From Methanoculleus sp. UBA208 (GTDB taxonomy: Archaea > Halobacteriota > Methanomicrobia > Methanomicrobiales > Methanoculleaceae), in the NCBI RefSeq assembly GCF_002498065.1, contig NZ_DAFZ01000040.1, positions 27,088 to 91,087 on the forward strand: a stretch of DNA of 64,000 nucleotides. The letters are read 5' to 3'. Below, piece by piece: positions 40,129 to 49,242 of the stretch. The notes under the pieces were generated by a model that ran no database searches, had not been told where the DNA came from, and saw only the letters and a program-made list of their open reading frames with translations. A program made the position numbers and the translations under genes. Position 1 is the first letter of the stretch; every line of letters begins with the position of its first letter.

Positions 40129-42141
40129 GTGGACCTCATCCTGCAGGCATACGACGTGCTCCTCTGGGCCGGGCTCCTGAAGGGGCTCCAGCTGGCCCTC
40201 TGGCCTCGCCTCCGCCCGGCACTCGGGGACCATGCCTACCCGGCGGCCTATCCGGCCTCTCTCCTCCTCTTCGCCCTCACGACCTGGTACTGCGGCCTCC
40301 TCCGCATCCCGGTCGCCCTCGCCCTCCTCGTCTTTCTGGCCCTCGGGATCTGGGGCATCCGGCGGGGCGATTACCGTCTCCGGGAGATCCGGCCCCTCCT
40401 TTCATGGGATGCGGTCTTCCTGGCCGGGTTCCTCTTCGCCCTTTCCGTCCGGTTCGTAAACCCGCCTGTCGGCTACTTCAGCGAGCAGTACATGAACCAC
40501 GCCTTCCTCGCGAGCGTCATCCGGGAACCCGTGGTGCCGCCGCTCGACCCCTGGTTTGCGGGCGGGCACCTCACCGTCTACTACTACCTCGGCCACTGGC
40601 TGATGGGCTGCCTTGCAATCGTCACCGCCGTCCCGTCGGAGGTGGTCTTCAACCTCATCCCGGCCACGGTCTACGGAACGGCGTTTGTTGCGCTCTATGC
40701 CCTCGGGCATCTCCTTCTTTCGCGGTGGCGGTGGGTACCGCTCGCAGCCCTCCTCCTTGTTCCCCCGTCGGTCCCCTGGTTCCTCGCTGCGGGCGCCGAC
40801 CTCTATAACGCGTTGCAGGACACCAACTGGATCGTCACCGGCGCCCGGTTCGAGTTTCCGGCCTTCTCACTCTTCCTCGGGAACGTCCACGCCTTCGAGA
40901 TGGCCGTGTTCAACCAGGCCTTCCTTCTCCTCCTCCTCGGGTTTGCATGGTGCCGGTGGGGCGGGCTCGATCTCCGGGCGCGTGGGGCCCTCGCCCTCCT
41001 CCTGGCCCTCTCCATCGGCTCGATGCCGCTCCTCTCCTCCTGGGACGCCCTCGTCTACGGCCCCATCGTCGCCGCCTTCCTCCTCGTGCTCATCCTCTCC
41101 GAGCGGGACCGCTCCACCCTCGCCGCTGCCATCGCGGTCCCTGCGATCGCTTTCCTCATCTATCTCCCCTACTACCTGCACCTCGAACCCGCGGGCATCG
41201 GCGGGATCGGGTGGGGGTTTCCGCCCACCGACCCGCCCGTCTTCGTCGCGGTCTGGGGAGGGTTCCTCGCAGTCATCTACGCCGCCGTCGCCCGGGATAT
41301 CCGGCGGTTTCCCGTTCTCGCCGCTGTCGCCCTTCCGCCCCTCGCCGCCGGCTACGCCGCCCTCGGGATCGCGCTGGTGCCGCTCGCCTACCTCCTCCTG
41401 CGGAGGCGTCACGCGTTCCCGGACCTCCTCTGTATCGCCGGTCTTTCGGTGCTCGCCGTCTGCGAGATCTTCTACTTCCAGGAGATGCTCGGCGGGGACT
41501 ACAGCCGGTTCAACACCATCTTCAAGTTCTACTTCGACGCCTGGATCCTTCTCGGCACGGGCTCCCTCCTCCTCGCCGGGAAGTGGCTTGCAGGACGGCG
41601 CCCGGTCCTCCCGGCGGCGGCACGGAAGGGTGCTGCCGTCGCCGCAGCCGCCGCCCTCATCGCCGCCCCGTTCGCCCTCGACGTCGATATCGGCCGGGGC
41701 CTTCTCGGGATAGACTACCCACCGGCGGGCTACCGTACCCTCGACGGGCTTGCCTACCTTGAGGCCACGCGGCCCGGGGAGGCCGCGGCGATCGATTATC
41801 TCAGGACGCTTCCGGGTGGCCACTGTATTGTGGAGGGGGAGAACGGGGACTACGGCTACTACTCACGGATCTCGTCGTTTTCCGGCATCCCGACGGTCCT
41901 CGGGCAGATCGGCCACGAGCTGACCTGGCGGGGGAACGGTGCCTGGTACACCGAGCGTCCGGCGGATATCCGGGCGATATACGAGGATCCCGGGAGCACC
42001 GTCGCGCTCATGGAGAAGTACAACGCGACCCTTCTCTACGTCGGCGAGCCCGAGCACGAGCGCTACGACGTCCGGCTGCCGGACAGCGGGCTTCGTCTCG
42101 TCTACGACGAAGGCGGGGTCCGGATCTACGAGCGGGGTTGA
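40129..42141 (+). CDS. DUF2298 polytopic membrane protein
   Basis: This 670-residue protein begins with GTG 40129 and has about 13 hydrophobic helices in the N-terminal 540 residues, then a soluble extracytoplasmic tail (about 550-670). The segments GGHLTVYYYLGHW and GDYSRFNTIFKFYFDAWI are hallmarks of DUF2298/YYY membrane proteins, which resemble GT-C glycosyltransferases. A role in glycosylating surface proteins is plausible. Its stop overlaps the beginning of the region before the next gene by a few bases. Confidence 0.8.
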   Translation: MDLILQAYDVLLWAGLLKGLQLALWPRLRPALGDHAYPAAYPASLLLFALTTWYCGLLRIPVALALLVFLALGIWGIRRGDYRLREIRPLLSWDAVFLAGFLFALSVRFVNPPVGYFSEQYMNHAFLASVIREPVVPPLDPWFAGGHLTVYYYLGHWLMGCLAIVTAVPSEVVFNLIPATVYGTAFVALYALGHLLLSRWRWVPLAALLLVPPSVPWFLAAGADLYNALQDTNWIVTGARFEFPAFSLFLGNVHAFEMAVFNQAFLLLLLGFAWCRWGGLDLRARGALALLLALSIGSMPLLSSWDALVYGPIVAAFLLVLILSERDRSTLAAAIAVPAIAFLIYLPYYLHLEPAGIGGIGWGFPPTDPPVFVAVWGGFLAVIYAAVARDIRRFPVLAAVALPPLAAGYAALGIALVPLAYLLLRRRHAFPDLLCIAGLSVLAVCEIFYFQEMLGGDYSRFNTIFKFYFDAWILLGTGSLLLAGKWLAGRRPVLPAAARKGAAVAAAAALIAAPFALDVDIGRGLLGIDYPPAGYRTLDGLAYLEATRPGEAAAIDYLRTLPGGHCIVEGENGDYGYYSRISSFSGIPTVLGQIGHELTWRGNGAWYTERPADIRAIYEDPGSTVALMEKYNATLLYVGEPEHERYDVRLPDSGLRLVYDEGGVRIYERG

Positions 42142-42167
42142 TAACCTTTATCTGTCCCGCCCACGGG

Positions 42168-43664
42168 ATGAGGCTCATGACACGAGCAGTCGCAGTCATG
42201 GCATCCGTTTTCATCATCTTCGCTCTGGCGGGCTTTGCCGGGGCGCAGGAGTTGCCGGCCGCCGGAAACCTGACGAACGCCGGGTCGGCGTACGCGGCGG
42301 AGTACCGGAACGGCACCTCCGTGACGAGGCTTGCCGGGGAGAACGAGACGCCCAACGTGAGCCTCGAGCCCGTGGCCGGGGGTTTCGTCGCGCCGCTGAT
42401 GCTCACGGACGCCGGCGACGGCACGGGCAGGCTCTTCGTCGTCGACCAGGTCGGGACGGTCTCGGTCATCGACGGGAACGGCACCCTCCTTGAGGAGCCG
42501 TTCCTGGACGTCCGGGATCGCATGGTCGATCTCAACCCCGCGTTCGATGAGCGCGGCCTCCTCTCGATAGCTTTCCACCCCGCCTTCCGGGAGAACGGGC
42601 GGGTCTTTGCGTTCTACAGCGCCCCCTTACGGCCGGAGGGGCCCGAGGGCTGGGACTGCACGAACCGCGTATCCGAGTTCCGGCTCGATCCTGCAGGCCC
42701 GGACCGGGCGGACATGGCCTCCGAACGGGTCCTCCTGGAGATCGACAAACCGCAGTCCACCCATAACGGTGGGAGCATAGCGTTCAGCCCCCGCGACGGC
42801 TACCTCTACGTGCCGCTCGGCGACGGGGGTGGGGCAGGCGACAGCGGGACCGGCCACACCCCGGAGACCGGGAACGCCCAGGACCCGGCGAACATCTACG
42901 GCAGTGTGCTCCGGATCGACGTGGACGACATCTCTGCCGGAAACGTCCCGGAGAACGCCACCCGGGCGACAGGGGCGGGGGTCCTCTACGGAGTTCCGGC
43001 GGACAACCCGTTTGTTGCAAACGCGAGCATCCCGCCCGAGATCTACGCTTACGGGTTCCGGAACCCGGCGTTCATCTCGTGCGACGCCGAAGGCAACCTG
43101 TACGTGGCTGATGCCGGGCAGGATCTCTTCGAAGAGGTCTCGCTCGTCACAGGCGGCGGCAACTACGGCTGGCGCCTCAGGGAGGGAACCCACTGCTTCG
43201 ACCTCCTGAATTTCCGCACACCTCCCGGGACCTGCGAGGCCGTCGGCCGCCGCGGGGAGCCCCTGATCGGGCCCATCATCGAGGGCGGCCGTGACCTGGG
43301 CCCCGTCATCATCGGCGGCAGGGTTTACAACGGCACGGCGCTCCCGGACCTTTCCGGGCACTACGTCTTCGGTTACTGGAACGGCAATTTCGCCGCCGCG
43401 GCACCCCCGCCGGGGTGGAACGCATCGGGCTTTCCCGGCTCCGCGGAGAACCTCACGCCCGAAGACGTCGCGATGTGGCGGCTGCAGAGGCTCAACGTGA
43501 CACCCGCGGAAAGCACGGGTGCCTTCCTCCTCGGGTTCGGTGAAGATGAAGATTCGGAGATCTACGCGCTCACGACCGGTGTCGCCGGACCGGATCCGTC
43601 CACCGCGACCGGCAGGGTCTGGAAGATCGTCCCGGCGAATGCCACCGCGCCGTTGCAGACGTAA
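42168..43664 (+). CDS. Secreted PQQ-dependent sugar-dehydrogenase-like protein
   Basis: Starts at ATG 42168 or 42177, both giving a signal peptide (AVAVMASVFIIFALAGFAGA). About 490 residues follow the six-bladed propeller pattern of soluble glucose/sorbosone dehydrogenases: STHNGGSIAFSPRDGYLYVP, AYGFRNPAFISCDAEGNL, VTGGGNYGWRLREG. Methanogens do not normally make PQQ, so the cofactor and reaction are uncertain. The segment ctcatg-acacgag at its start is duplicated before the cupredoxin gene. Confidence 0.82.
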   Translation: MRLMTRAVAVMASVFIIFALAGFAGAQELPAAGNLTNAGSAYAAEYRNGTSVTRLAGENETPNVSLEPVAGGFVAPLMLTDAGDGTGRLFVVDQVGTVSVIDGNGTLLEEPFLDVRDRMVDLNPAFDERGLLSIAFHPAFRENGRVFAFYSAPLRPEGPEGWDCTNRVSEFRLDPAGPDRADMASERVLLEIDKPQSTHNGGSIAFSPRDGYLYVPLGDGGGAGDSGTGHTPETGNAQDPANIYGSVLRIDVDDISAGNVPENATRATGAGVLYGVPADNPFVANASIPPEIYAYGFRNPAFISCDAEGNLYVADAGQDLFEEVSLVTGGGNYGWRLREGTHCFDLLNFRTPPGTCEAVGRRGEPLIGPIIEGGRDLGPVIIGGRVYNGTALPDLSGHYVFGYWNGNFAAAAPPPGWNASGFPGSAENLTPEDVAMWRLQRLNVTPAESTGAFLLGFGEDEDSEIYALTTGVAGPDPSTATGRVWKIVPANATAPLQT

Positions 43665-43742
43665 CTTTCGAGGTGCAGAGGAGCCCGCGGCTCCGGCACC
43701 GGCCGGGGCAACCTTTATGCCTCCGGGCCCCCCGGTGGGCTC

Positions 43743-43793
43743 ATGGCACGAATAACCGTAGTCATGGCATCCGTCGCGGGGGTGCGGGCGTGA
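43743..43793 (+). pseudogene. Detached signal-peptide fragment
   Basis: This 16-codon ORF (MARITVVMASVAGVRA) copies the start of the preceding gene's signal peptide (MTRAVAVMASVF) at both DNA and protein level, then stops. The hydrophobic core has been lost. Its TGA overlaps the GTG of the cupredoxin frame, so it looks like a leader severed from the domain by a deletion or frameshift. Confidence 0.5.
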
Positions 43794-44107
43794 CCCCGGA
43801 GGTGGTCCGCGCCGCGGAGAGGGTGACGGTCGCGATCGCGGCCGAGAACTTTGCCTTCAGCACGGAGACGATAACGGTCCCCGGGGGTGCGGAGGTGACG
43901 GTGAACTTCGACAACCGGGACGCCGGGGTCCCGCACAACGTCGCGGTCTACACGGACTCCTCGGCGACCGCGGCAATCTTCATCGGCGAGATCGTCACCG
44001 GCCCAGGCCAGGTGACCTATACCTTCACGGCACCCGAAACCCCGGGGACCTACTTCTTCCGGTGCGATGTCCACCCCTCGATGAACGGCGACTTCGTCGT
44101 GGAGTAG
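43790..44107 (+). CDS. Cupredoxin (blue-copper) domain, apparently lacking its signal peptide
   Basis: This 105-residue frame starts at GTG 43790. Copper ligands are visible: His in GVPHNVAVY, and Cys, His and Met in FFRCDVHPSMNG, the standard type 1 site. The fold strings VTVNFDNRDAGVPHNV and ETPGTYFFRCDVH match cupredoxin domains. An exported protein is expected but no signal peptide is encoded in this frame; one lies in the adjoining frame. It is thus either mis-exported, cytosolic or a decaying gene. Confidence 0.75.
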   Translation: MTPEVVRAAERVTVAIAAENFAFSTETITVPGGAEVTVNFDNRDAGVPHNVAVYTDSSATAAIFIGEIVTGPGQVTYTFTAPETPGTYFFRCDVHPSMNGDFVVE

Positions 44108-44235
44108 AGAAGGGAGCGGCCGGGCAACCCCCTGGACGCATCCCCGGGCTTTGCTGTAACCCTCCCCCAGAGGACGAATCACCTCTGGATTATCCCTGCA
44201 TTACCGACCTCTATTGGTAACCGGGCGTTATCGGA

Positions 44236-44262
44236 GGTTGTGGAAAGCATTTCAACAGGGCC
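44236..44262. repeat. Solo repeat end, copy D
   Basis: The 27-bp string ggttgtggaaagcatttcaa plus cagggcc matches 37740-37766 with four changes and carries the same 13-bp MITE terminus. It lies in the 240-bp gap between cupredoxin and the UbiA-type gene. Confidence 0.55.
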
Positions 44263-44348
44263 CATCCCCGATGATGATAGCGGCGCTTTGGGAACGTCGG
44301 CACCAAGCGCGGAGTCCTCTTCGACACCGTCTGGATGGAGAAGGAGAT

Positions 44349-45242
44349 CTAAAGAACGGCGCCCGCGATGATCGCCGCGGCGTAGACGAGCAGCGATGCG
44401 TGCATGAGCGGGAGCGCCCGCATCGCCGCGTCCGCGCTCTTCCCCCGGACGACGAGGTAGTTTGCAGCCCCGAGGAGGACGAGCCCCGCGACAAAGCCCG
44501 CGAGCGTGACGGGCCCGAGGATGAGACCAAAGACGAGCGCCATACCCGCGTGGACGGCCGAGAAGCCGAGAACCCAGGCGGCCGCGCCCTTCATGCCGTA
44601 AAGAACGGGGATCGTCGCCATCCCCCGGGCGCGGTCGTTTACGATATCGGCGATGTCGTTTGCCCCGAGGTGCGCGAGCGTCCAGGGGTAGAAGAAGAGG
44701 AAGAAGAGGAGAGCGGTCGCGTCCGGATTCCCGTACACCAGGTAGCCGGCGACGGGGAAGAGGGCGAAGTCCGTCCGCCCGATCACCTGGGCGAGCGGGA
44801 TCTTCTGGTTGCGTTTTTTCGTCTGGTAGAAGTACTCGACCAGGTATGAGTAGCCCATGATGCCGAGGACGTAGAGGTTGTGCGGCGAAGGAAGGGTTGC
44901 GGCGAACACGGCCGCGAGGCCGGCGAGGATGATGAAGAGGGCGAATGCCGCCCTGGGGGAGATCCTCCCCGCCGGTATCGGCCGCTCGCCGAACGGCCGC
45001 CAGTAGCGGGTGAGCGAGCCGTTGACGTCCCTCCTGTCGTACTCCCGGTCGACGTAGTCGTTCAGGACGAACCCGGCCTCGAATCCGAGAAGGCCGATCA
45101 GCGCCGCCCGGCCGACGAGTTCCCACGAGAACCCGCCGTAGTTCGCGAACGCGAGCGAAAGTCCCGAGCAGAAGAGCAGGGGCCAGACGAAGAAGAAGTG
45201 GATGCGGGTCAGGTCGGCAAGCGCCGCGAGGGTCTTTCTCAT
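44349..45242 (-). CDS. UbiA-family prenyltransferase 1
   Basis: This 297-residue membrane protein has nine hydrophobic helices and the first aspartate-rich motif NDYVDREYDRRD with the second DIADIVNDRARG. UbiA enzymes transfer polyprenyl groups to aromatic or lipid acceptors. In methanogens candidates are digeranylgeranylglyceryl phosphate synthase or related lipid and quinone-like steps; the exact acceptor is undetermined. It diverges from the rubredoxin gene. A second UbiA-type gene is at 46705. Confidence 0.88.
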   Translation of the reverse strand: MRKTLAALADLTRIHFFFVWPLLFCSGLSLAFANYGGFSWELVGRAALIGLLGFEAGFVLNDYVDREYDRRDVNGSLTRYWRPFGERPIPAGRISPRAAFALFIILAGLAAVFAATLPSPHNLYVLGIMGYSYLVEYFYQTKKRNQKIPLAQVIGRTDFALFPVAGYLVYGNPDATALLFFLFFYPWTLAHLGANDIADIVNDRARGMATIPVLYGMKGAAAWVLGFSAVHAGMALVFGLILGPVTLAGFVAGLVLLGAANYLVVRGKSADAAMRALPLMHASLLVYAAAIIAGAVL

Positions 45243-45331
45243 GATGGTATATAGTGGATTCCACGTCCTGGTTCAAAAAGCGTTGCTGGTCCGGCGGCAG
45301 GGTTAAGTCCCAGCCGGTTCACCTCACGACC

Positions 45332-45511
45332 ATGCAGGCCTACCGCTGCTCAATATGCGGGCATATCTACGATGAAAAGACCGGCGATACGGACGCTCCG
45401 CCGGGAACCTCGTTTGAAGCCCTCCCCGAAGACTGGCACTGCCCGGTCTGCCTCGCGGAGAAAGGCAGGTTCTCTCCGTTCGTATCGCCTCTCGCGAGGC
45501 TCGGGCTCTGA
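45332..45511 (+). CDS. Rubredoxin
   Basis: Start at ATG 45332 gives 59 residues with the iron-binding CSICGH and CPVCLAEK motifs and the intervening TDAPPGTSFEALPEDWHCP, standard rubredoxin features. It transfers single electrons in oxygen or superoxide detoxification. Codons upstream of 45332 do not look coding. Confidence 0.93.
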   Translation: MQAYRCSICGHIYDEKTGDTDAPPGTSFEALPEDWHCPVCLAEKGRFSPFVSPLARLGL

Positions 45512-45631
45512 ACTCTCCAGGGCGCTAGGCAGAAGCACAACCGGAGAGGACTGCATAAAAAGGTTGAGAGCGTAGAGTACCCTGCTATAGCCCCGAGGTT
45601 CGGGAATCGGGGCGGGCGGCGGGAGTTCTCA

Positions 45632-45913
45632 ATGACCGATACCTTACTACCGGGCGTTGCTCTGGCAATCTATGCTCTGGTGAACGCCGCCTCATTCATT
45701 GCCTATTACCGCGACAAAAAGTTTGCAAAGAGGAGCGCAAAGAGAACGCCGGAGAAGACGCTCCTCGTCCTCGCCCTGTTCGGGCCGTTCGGGGCGTTTG
45801 CCGCGATGCGTGCCTTCCGGCACAAGACACAGAAGGCGAAGTTCCGGCTCGTCCCTGTCTTTCTCTGCCTGCACCTCGTGCTCGCCGCCGCGCTCGTTCT
45901 GGGTCTCGTGTAA
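45632..45913 (+). CDS. DUF1294 membrane protein
   Basis: This 93-residue protein has three hydrophobic helices and the pattern AYYRDKKFAKRSAKRTPEKT with LFGPFGAFAAMRAFRHKTQK, which defines the DUF1294 family. Members are small inner-membrane proteins of unknown function. It follows rubredoxin in the same direction. Confidence 0.85.
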   Translation: MTDTLLPGVALAIYALVNAASFIAYYRDKKFAKRSAKRTPEKTLLVLALFGPFGAFAAMRAFRHKTQKAKFRLVPVFLCLHLVLAAALVLGLV

Positions 45914-45982
45914 CCTCTCATCAACAGATGAGGGTTTACATGAGGACAAAGTTATAATCAATCCGTTATCCCACCATATCGT

Positions 45983-46642
45983 ATGGCGTACGAGTACGGG
46001 GCGCTCTCCCGCCCGCTCGAGGAGGTCTTCGCGGCGCTGCAGGAGGGGCTCATGCGCGAGTACCGTCTGGAGTACCTCCCCGCTCACCGGCGTTCGGCCC
46101 GGCGATCGCGGCGGCTCCGGCGGATACGTGGGTGGTGCAGGGCGACCGGCCGCCTGGCGAAGCAGGCGGCTCTTGTGGCGGAGCGCACCCTTCCCCACAT
46201 CGAGCAGGAGACCGGGCATGCCTTCCGCGGCCCGGACGGGCTTGCCCGGGTTCTGATGGCCCCTTCTACAAAGCAGCTCTTTTCGGAGATACTTGCCGGG
46301 TTCCCCGAAGACGCGCTCCCGATCCGTGCAGACGACCTGGCAATGCTCGGGAACTTCGCCGACGACTCCCACGCCCTTGCCCTCATCGGCGACGTCACCC
46401 TGCGGCTGAAGGTCCTCCCCGGCGAAGACGTCGGGGCGGCAGGCCTCGCCGCCCTCTGTGACCGGTGGGGTCTTCACGAGAGCCGGATCGGTTCCGGGTT
46501 CCGCTGCTCTCCGGACGGCGAGAAACTCGAGCAGGAGAAGGAGACCCTTGCCCGGGCGGTTCTCGGCCTCATCTACATCGAGGGGGGCACCGAAGCGCTC
46601 GGGCGTGCAGCGCCGCTCCTCGCGTGCGGCCGGGAGGGGTAG
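45983..46642 (+). CDS. Divergent RNase III-fold protein, probably catalytically inactive
   Basis: This 219-residue protein has an Arg-rich region (about 35-55) and a domain resembling RNase III. HALALIGDVTL aligns with the LEFLGDAVL signature, and RAVLGLIYIEGG with the second (EALIGAIYLDGG). The acidic catalytic residues are mostly replaced (Glu to Ala and Arg), although one Asp remains. Length and two-segment similarity suggest an RNA-binding pseudo-nuclease. This assignment is by alignment by eye. Confidence 0.5.
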   Translation: MAYEYGALSRPLEEVFAALQEGLMREYRLEYLPAHRRSARRSRRLRRIRGWCRATGRLAKQAALVAERTLPHIEQETGHAFRGPDGLARVLMAPSTKQLFSEILAGFPEDALPIRADDLAMLGNFADDSHALALIGDVTLRLKVLPGEDVGAAGLAALCDRWGLHESRIGSGFRCSPDGEKLEQEKETLARAVLGLIYIEGGTEALGRAAPLLACGREG

Positions 46643-46704
46643 AAGGCCGGTCCCGGAAAAGTATACATACCCGCTCTTCCCATTCCACGACGGGAGACTC
46701 TTCC

Positions 46705-47628
46705 ATGGACACCCGTGCCCTCCGCGAGTTCATCAGGCTCGGCCGGTTCCACTTCCTTCTTTCGGGCTTCATCCCGTTCACCGCCGGGGCGCTCCTCGCG
46801 TTCCTCCTCGGGGCACGGTTCACCCCGGCGCAGTTCGTCATCGGCTACGCGGCCATGGCGGCGGCGCACCTCTCCGTCCACTACAGCAACGACTACTTCG
46901 ACGCCGACGCCGACCGGTTCGTTGAGACGACGCCGATATCCGGGGGTAGCGGTGTCCTCGCCGCCAACCCGAACCTGAAACCCGCCGCTTTTTGGGCGGC
47001 CGTCGCCCTGATGGCGGTCTCGGTCCTGATCGGGTATTTCTTCGTGACCGCCTACGCCTACCCGGCCGTCTTCCTCGTCTTCGGCATAGCGGGGAACCTC
47101 CTCGGCTGGTTCTACACGGCGCCCCCGCTCGCCTTCGCCTACCATAAACTCGGCGAGGTCACGAACATGATCACCTTCGGCCTCCTGATGCCGGGGGCGG
47201 GCTACTTCGTTGCGATGGGAACGCTTGATGCCGCCTTCTTTGCCTTCGCCGTTCCGATCTGCCTTTACGGGCTCGTCTTCATCACGAGCGTCGAGATGCC
47301 GGATATGGAAGGCGACATCGCCGGAGGGAAGCGGACTCTCGTCGTCCGGAAAGGCCGCATCTTCGCTTTCCGGCTCATCGCCCTCGCGGCGGGGCTGGCG
47401 ACCGCGTCGCTCACCGTCTTCGCCCTCACCGGCTTCTTCGCTCCCGTGGACTTTTTGCCGGTGGCGCTCGTATCCCTCATCCCGCTCGGGATCGCTCTGT
47501 GGGGTTTCTCGCACCGGTGCGCCGGGCGGGCGGGCGCTCTTCCCTACGCCGTCGCGAATATCAAGGGCTACTTCGCCTTCCAGGGGCTTGCCGTCATCTA
47601 TTTCGCCCTCGTGGCCGTTACGGGCTGA
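46705..47628 (+). CDS. UbiA-family prenyltransferase 2
   Basis: Start at ATG 46705. The 307-residue protein has nine helices and aspartate-rich motifs NDYFDADAD and EMPDMEGDIAGGKRT, the second being typical of MenA-type 1,4-dihydroxy-2-naphthoate prenyltransferases. Its acceptor in methanogens is unknown. Its 3' end overlaps the convergent lipoprotein gene by 31 bases. Confidence 0.87.
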   Translation: MDTRALREFIRLGRFHFLLSGFIPFTAGALLAFLLGARFTPAQFVIGYAAMAAAHLSVHYSNDYFDADADRFVETTPISGGSGVLAANPNLKPAAFWAAVALMAVSVLIGYFFVTAYAYPAVFLVFGIAGNLLGWFYTAPPLAFAYHKLGEVTNMITFGLLMPGAGYFVAMGTLDAAFFAFAVPICLYGLVFITSVEMPDMEGDIAGGKRTLVVRKGRIFAFRLIALAAGLATASLTVFALTGFFAPVDFLPVALVSLIPLGIALWGFSHRCAGRAGALPYAVANIKGYFAFQGLAVIYFALVAVTG

Positions 47629-48083
47629 CCGGGCCGCACCTCCACCGTCCGGTCGAAGGGGACTTCGAAGGTCGCGACACCGAAGTCGAGGACCCCCGAG
47701 CCGCTCACCCGGAGCGTGACCGCCCCGTCCGCGAGGCCCCGGAGGAACGCCTGCACGAGCCCCAGGTTATCGACGGTCACCGGAATGGTGACGGCGGTCT
47801 CGCCATTGGGCCGGACTGCAATCCCCTCCTGCTCGGCGTGTGCAAGGAAGACCCGTTGCCCGTCGTCGAAGAAGTAGACGTCGAACGAGACCAGGGCCAG
47901 GGTGGCGCCGACGGGATTGGGGTTATCGACGACCAGCCGGAGCGAGAGGTCGATGCTCCCCGGGGTGATGTTCTCGACCGCGACCCCGCTGAGGGTGATG
48001 GTCGGTTCCCGGAGCGCGGGAACCACGCAGCCGGCACTGCAGAGCAGGACGGCGATAAGGAGGGTGACGGCGGTGCGCCGCAT
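47598..48083 (-). CDS. LEA type 2 (WHy-domain) lipoprotein
   Basis: Start chosen at ATG 48083, giving 161 residues with a lipobox LLCSAGC. The single WHy domain is recognised by LSLRLVVDNPNPVGATLALV and the following VYFFDDGQRVFLAHAEQEG. LEA14-type proteins protect against desiccation and salt stress. It converges on and overlaps the prenyltransferase gene. Confidence 0.8.
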   Translation of the reverse strand: MRRTAVTLLIAVLLCSAGCVVPALREPTITLSGVAVENITPGSIDLSLRLVVDNPNPVGATLALVSFDVYFFDDGQRVFLAHAEQEGIAVRPNGETAVTIPVTVDNLGLVQAFLRGLADGAVTLRVSGSGVLDFGVATFEVPFDRTVEVRPGQPVTATRAK

Positions 48084-48130
48084 CCCCCCTGCCGGGATAG
48101 AGGTCTGCCACGACATCCCGATCTCTCCCC

Positions 48131-49180
48131 TTATGAACCGTCCCCATACGAGAGCACCGGCGGGGCGGGCTCATACCTCCTGACGACGATGTTGTCGGCG
48201 TAGAAGTGGTGCGGATCGCCCGAACCCCACGCCGAAGACCCGATCAGGGCGAAGTCGTCAAAGACCGTATCGTTCGGCACCGGCGACCCGCCGGCAAACC
48301 GCATGGGCGCACTCCCCAGGTACTCGCCGTCCATCCAGGCGTGCCCGGTGGCGTTGTGCGTATCCAGGACGACCCTGACGTGGTACCAGGTATCGGTCTC
48401 GGCCCGGACATCGGCAGAAAAGTTCCGGTGATCACCGTCGTAGTGCTGCACGGAGCCGTTCCGGAGGTGGAGGGCATACAATCGGTTGGTCCCGTTCCAG
48501 GCCTGGATATAGCCCGAACCGCACCACTTCCCGAACTCGCTGACCTGGAAGTCCCCCTCGATGACGATCGATCCGTGTGAGATGTTCGCGAGGCAGACCC
48601 GGTTGTTGGCGAGGTGCCGCAGATCGGGCTCGGAGACGTTGATATCCCCGGCGTATGCACCGTCGCGGACGACCCTCGCCTGAACCCCGGCGCTCGAACC
48701 GCAGAACGACCACCGCGAGAGATCTCCCCTCTCGTAGTCCTCGAAGAAGAGGAAGACGGCGTCGGGGTCGCCTGCGTCCCGGGCCTCCGGGTTGCCGTAG
48801 AGCATCGTGACCGCCGTCGCGTTCGCCGGGAGGGCGAGCCAGACGCGGGCGTGGGAGCCGGCGCTCGCGTTCTCGATCCAGTAGGGGATGGCGGTCTCGT
48901 TCCCGTCCGTAAAGCGGATATCGGCGAAGTCCGGCCGCATCCCCGGGAGATGGGTGGCGTTGAAGGCGACCGCGAGACCGTCGACGCCGGAGGGGTTCTC
49001 GACCGAGACCGCCTGCCGGTGAGCGAACACCCCGGCGGTATCGCCCAACCAGTACCGCGGGGTCACGTCCGCGGGCGTAACGGGGACGGCGGCGTGCGGG
49101 ATCTCTGCAGCCGCCCCGGCACCGGCGGCGAGGAGCAGCGCAACGATCCCTCCGACGAGAACGATCCAGGCGTTATCCAT
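48131..49180 (-). CDS. Secreted DUF2341/concanavalin-type surface protein
   Basis: Start at ATG 49180 with signal peptide (AWIVLVGGIVALLLAAGAGA). The 349-residue protein has a DUF2341 domain (about 60-150; RVWLALPANATAVTMLYGNP) and then a jelly-roll LamG/concanavalin-like region (FEDYERGDLSRWSF through VRRYEPAP). Such proteins bind surface glycans or attach to other cells. It diverges from the flavoprotein gene. Confidence 0.8.
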   Translation of the reverse strand: MDNAWIVLVGGIVALLLAAGAGAAAEIPHAAVPVTPADVTPRYWLGDTAGVFAHRQAVSVENPSGVDGLAVAFNATHLPGMRPDFADIRFTDGNETAIPYWIENASAGSHARVWLALPANATAVTMLYGNPEARDAGDPDAVFLFFEDYERGDLSRWSFCGSSAGVQARVVRDGAYAGDINVSEPDLRHLANNRVCLANISHGSIVIEGDFQVSEFGKWCGSGYIQAWNGTNRLYALHLRNGSVQHYDGDHRNFSADVRAETDTWYHVRVVLDTHNATGHAWMDGEYLGSAPMRFAGGSPVPNDTVFDDFALIGSSAWGSGDPHHFYADNIVVRRYEPAPPVLSYGDGS

Positions 49181-49242
49181 GGTGTCGCCCCCATGCAACC
49201 CGCCCCTATATCCATCTAGCGGCCCGCCGCACCCCAACGCTG

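Noticed and set aside
42138..42167. TTG start at 42138 for the sugar-dehydrogenase-like gene
   Set aside because: It would put polar residues before the signal peptide; ATG 42168 or 42177 gives a normal signal sequence.
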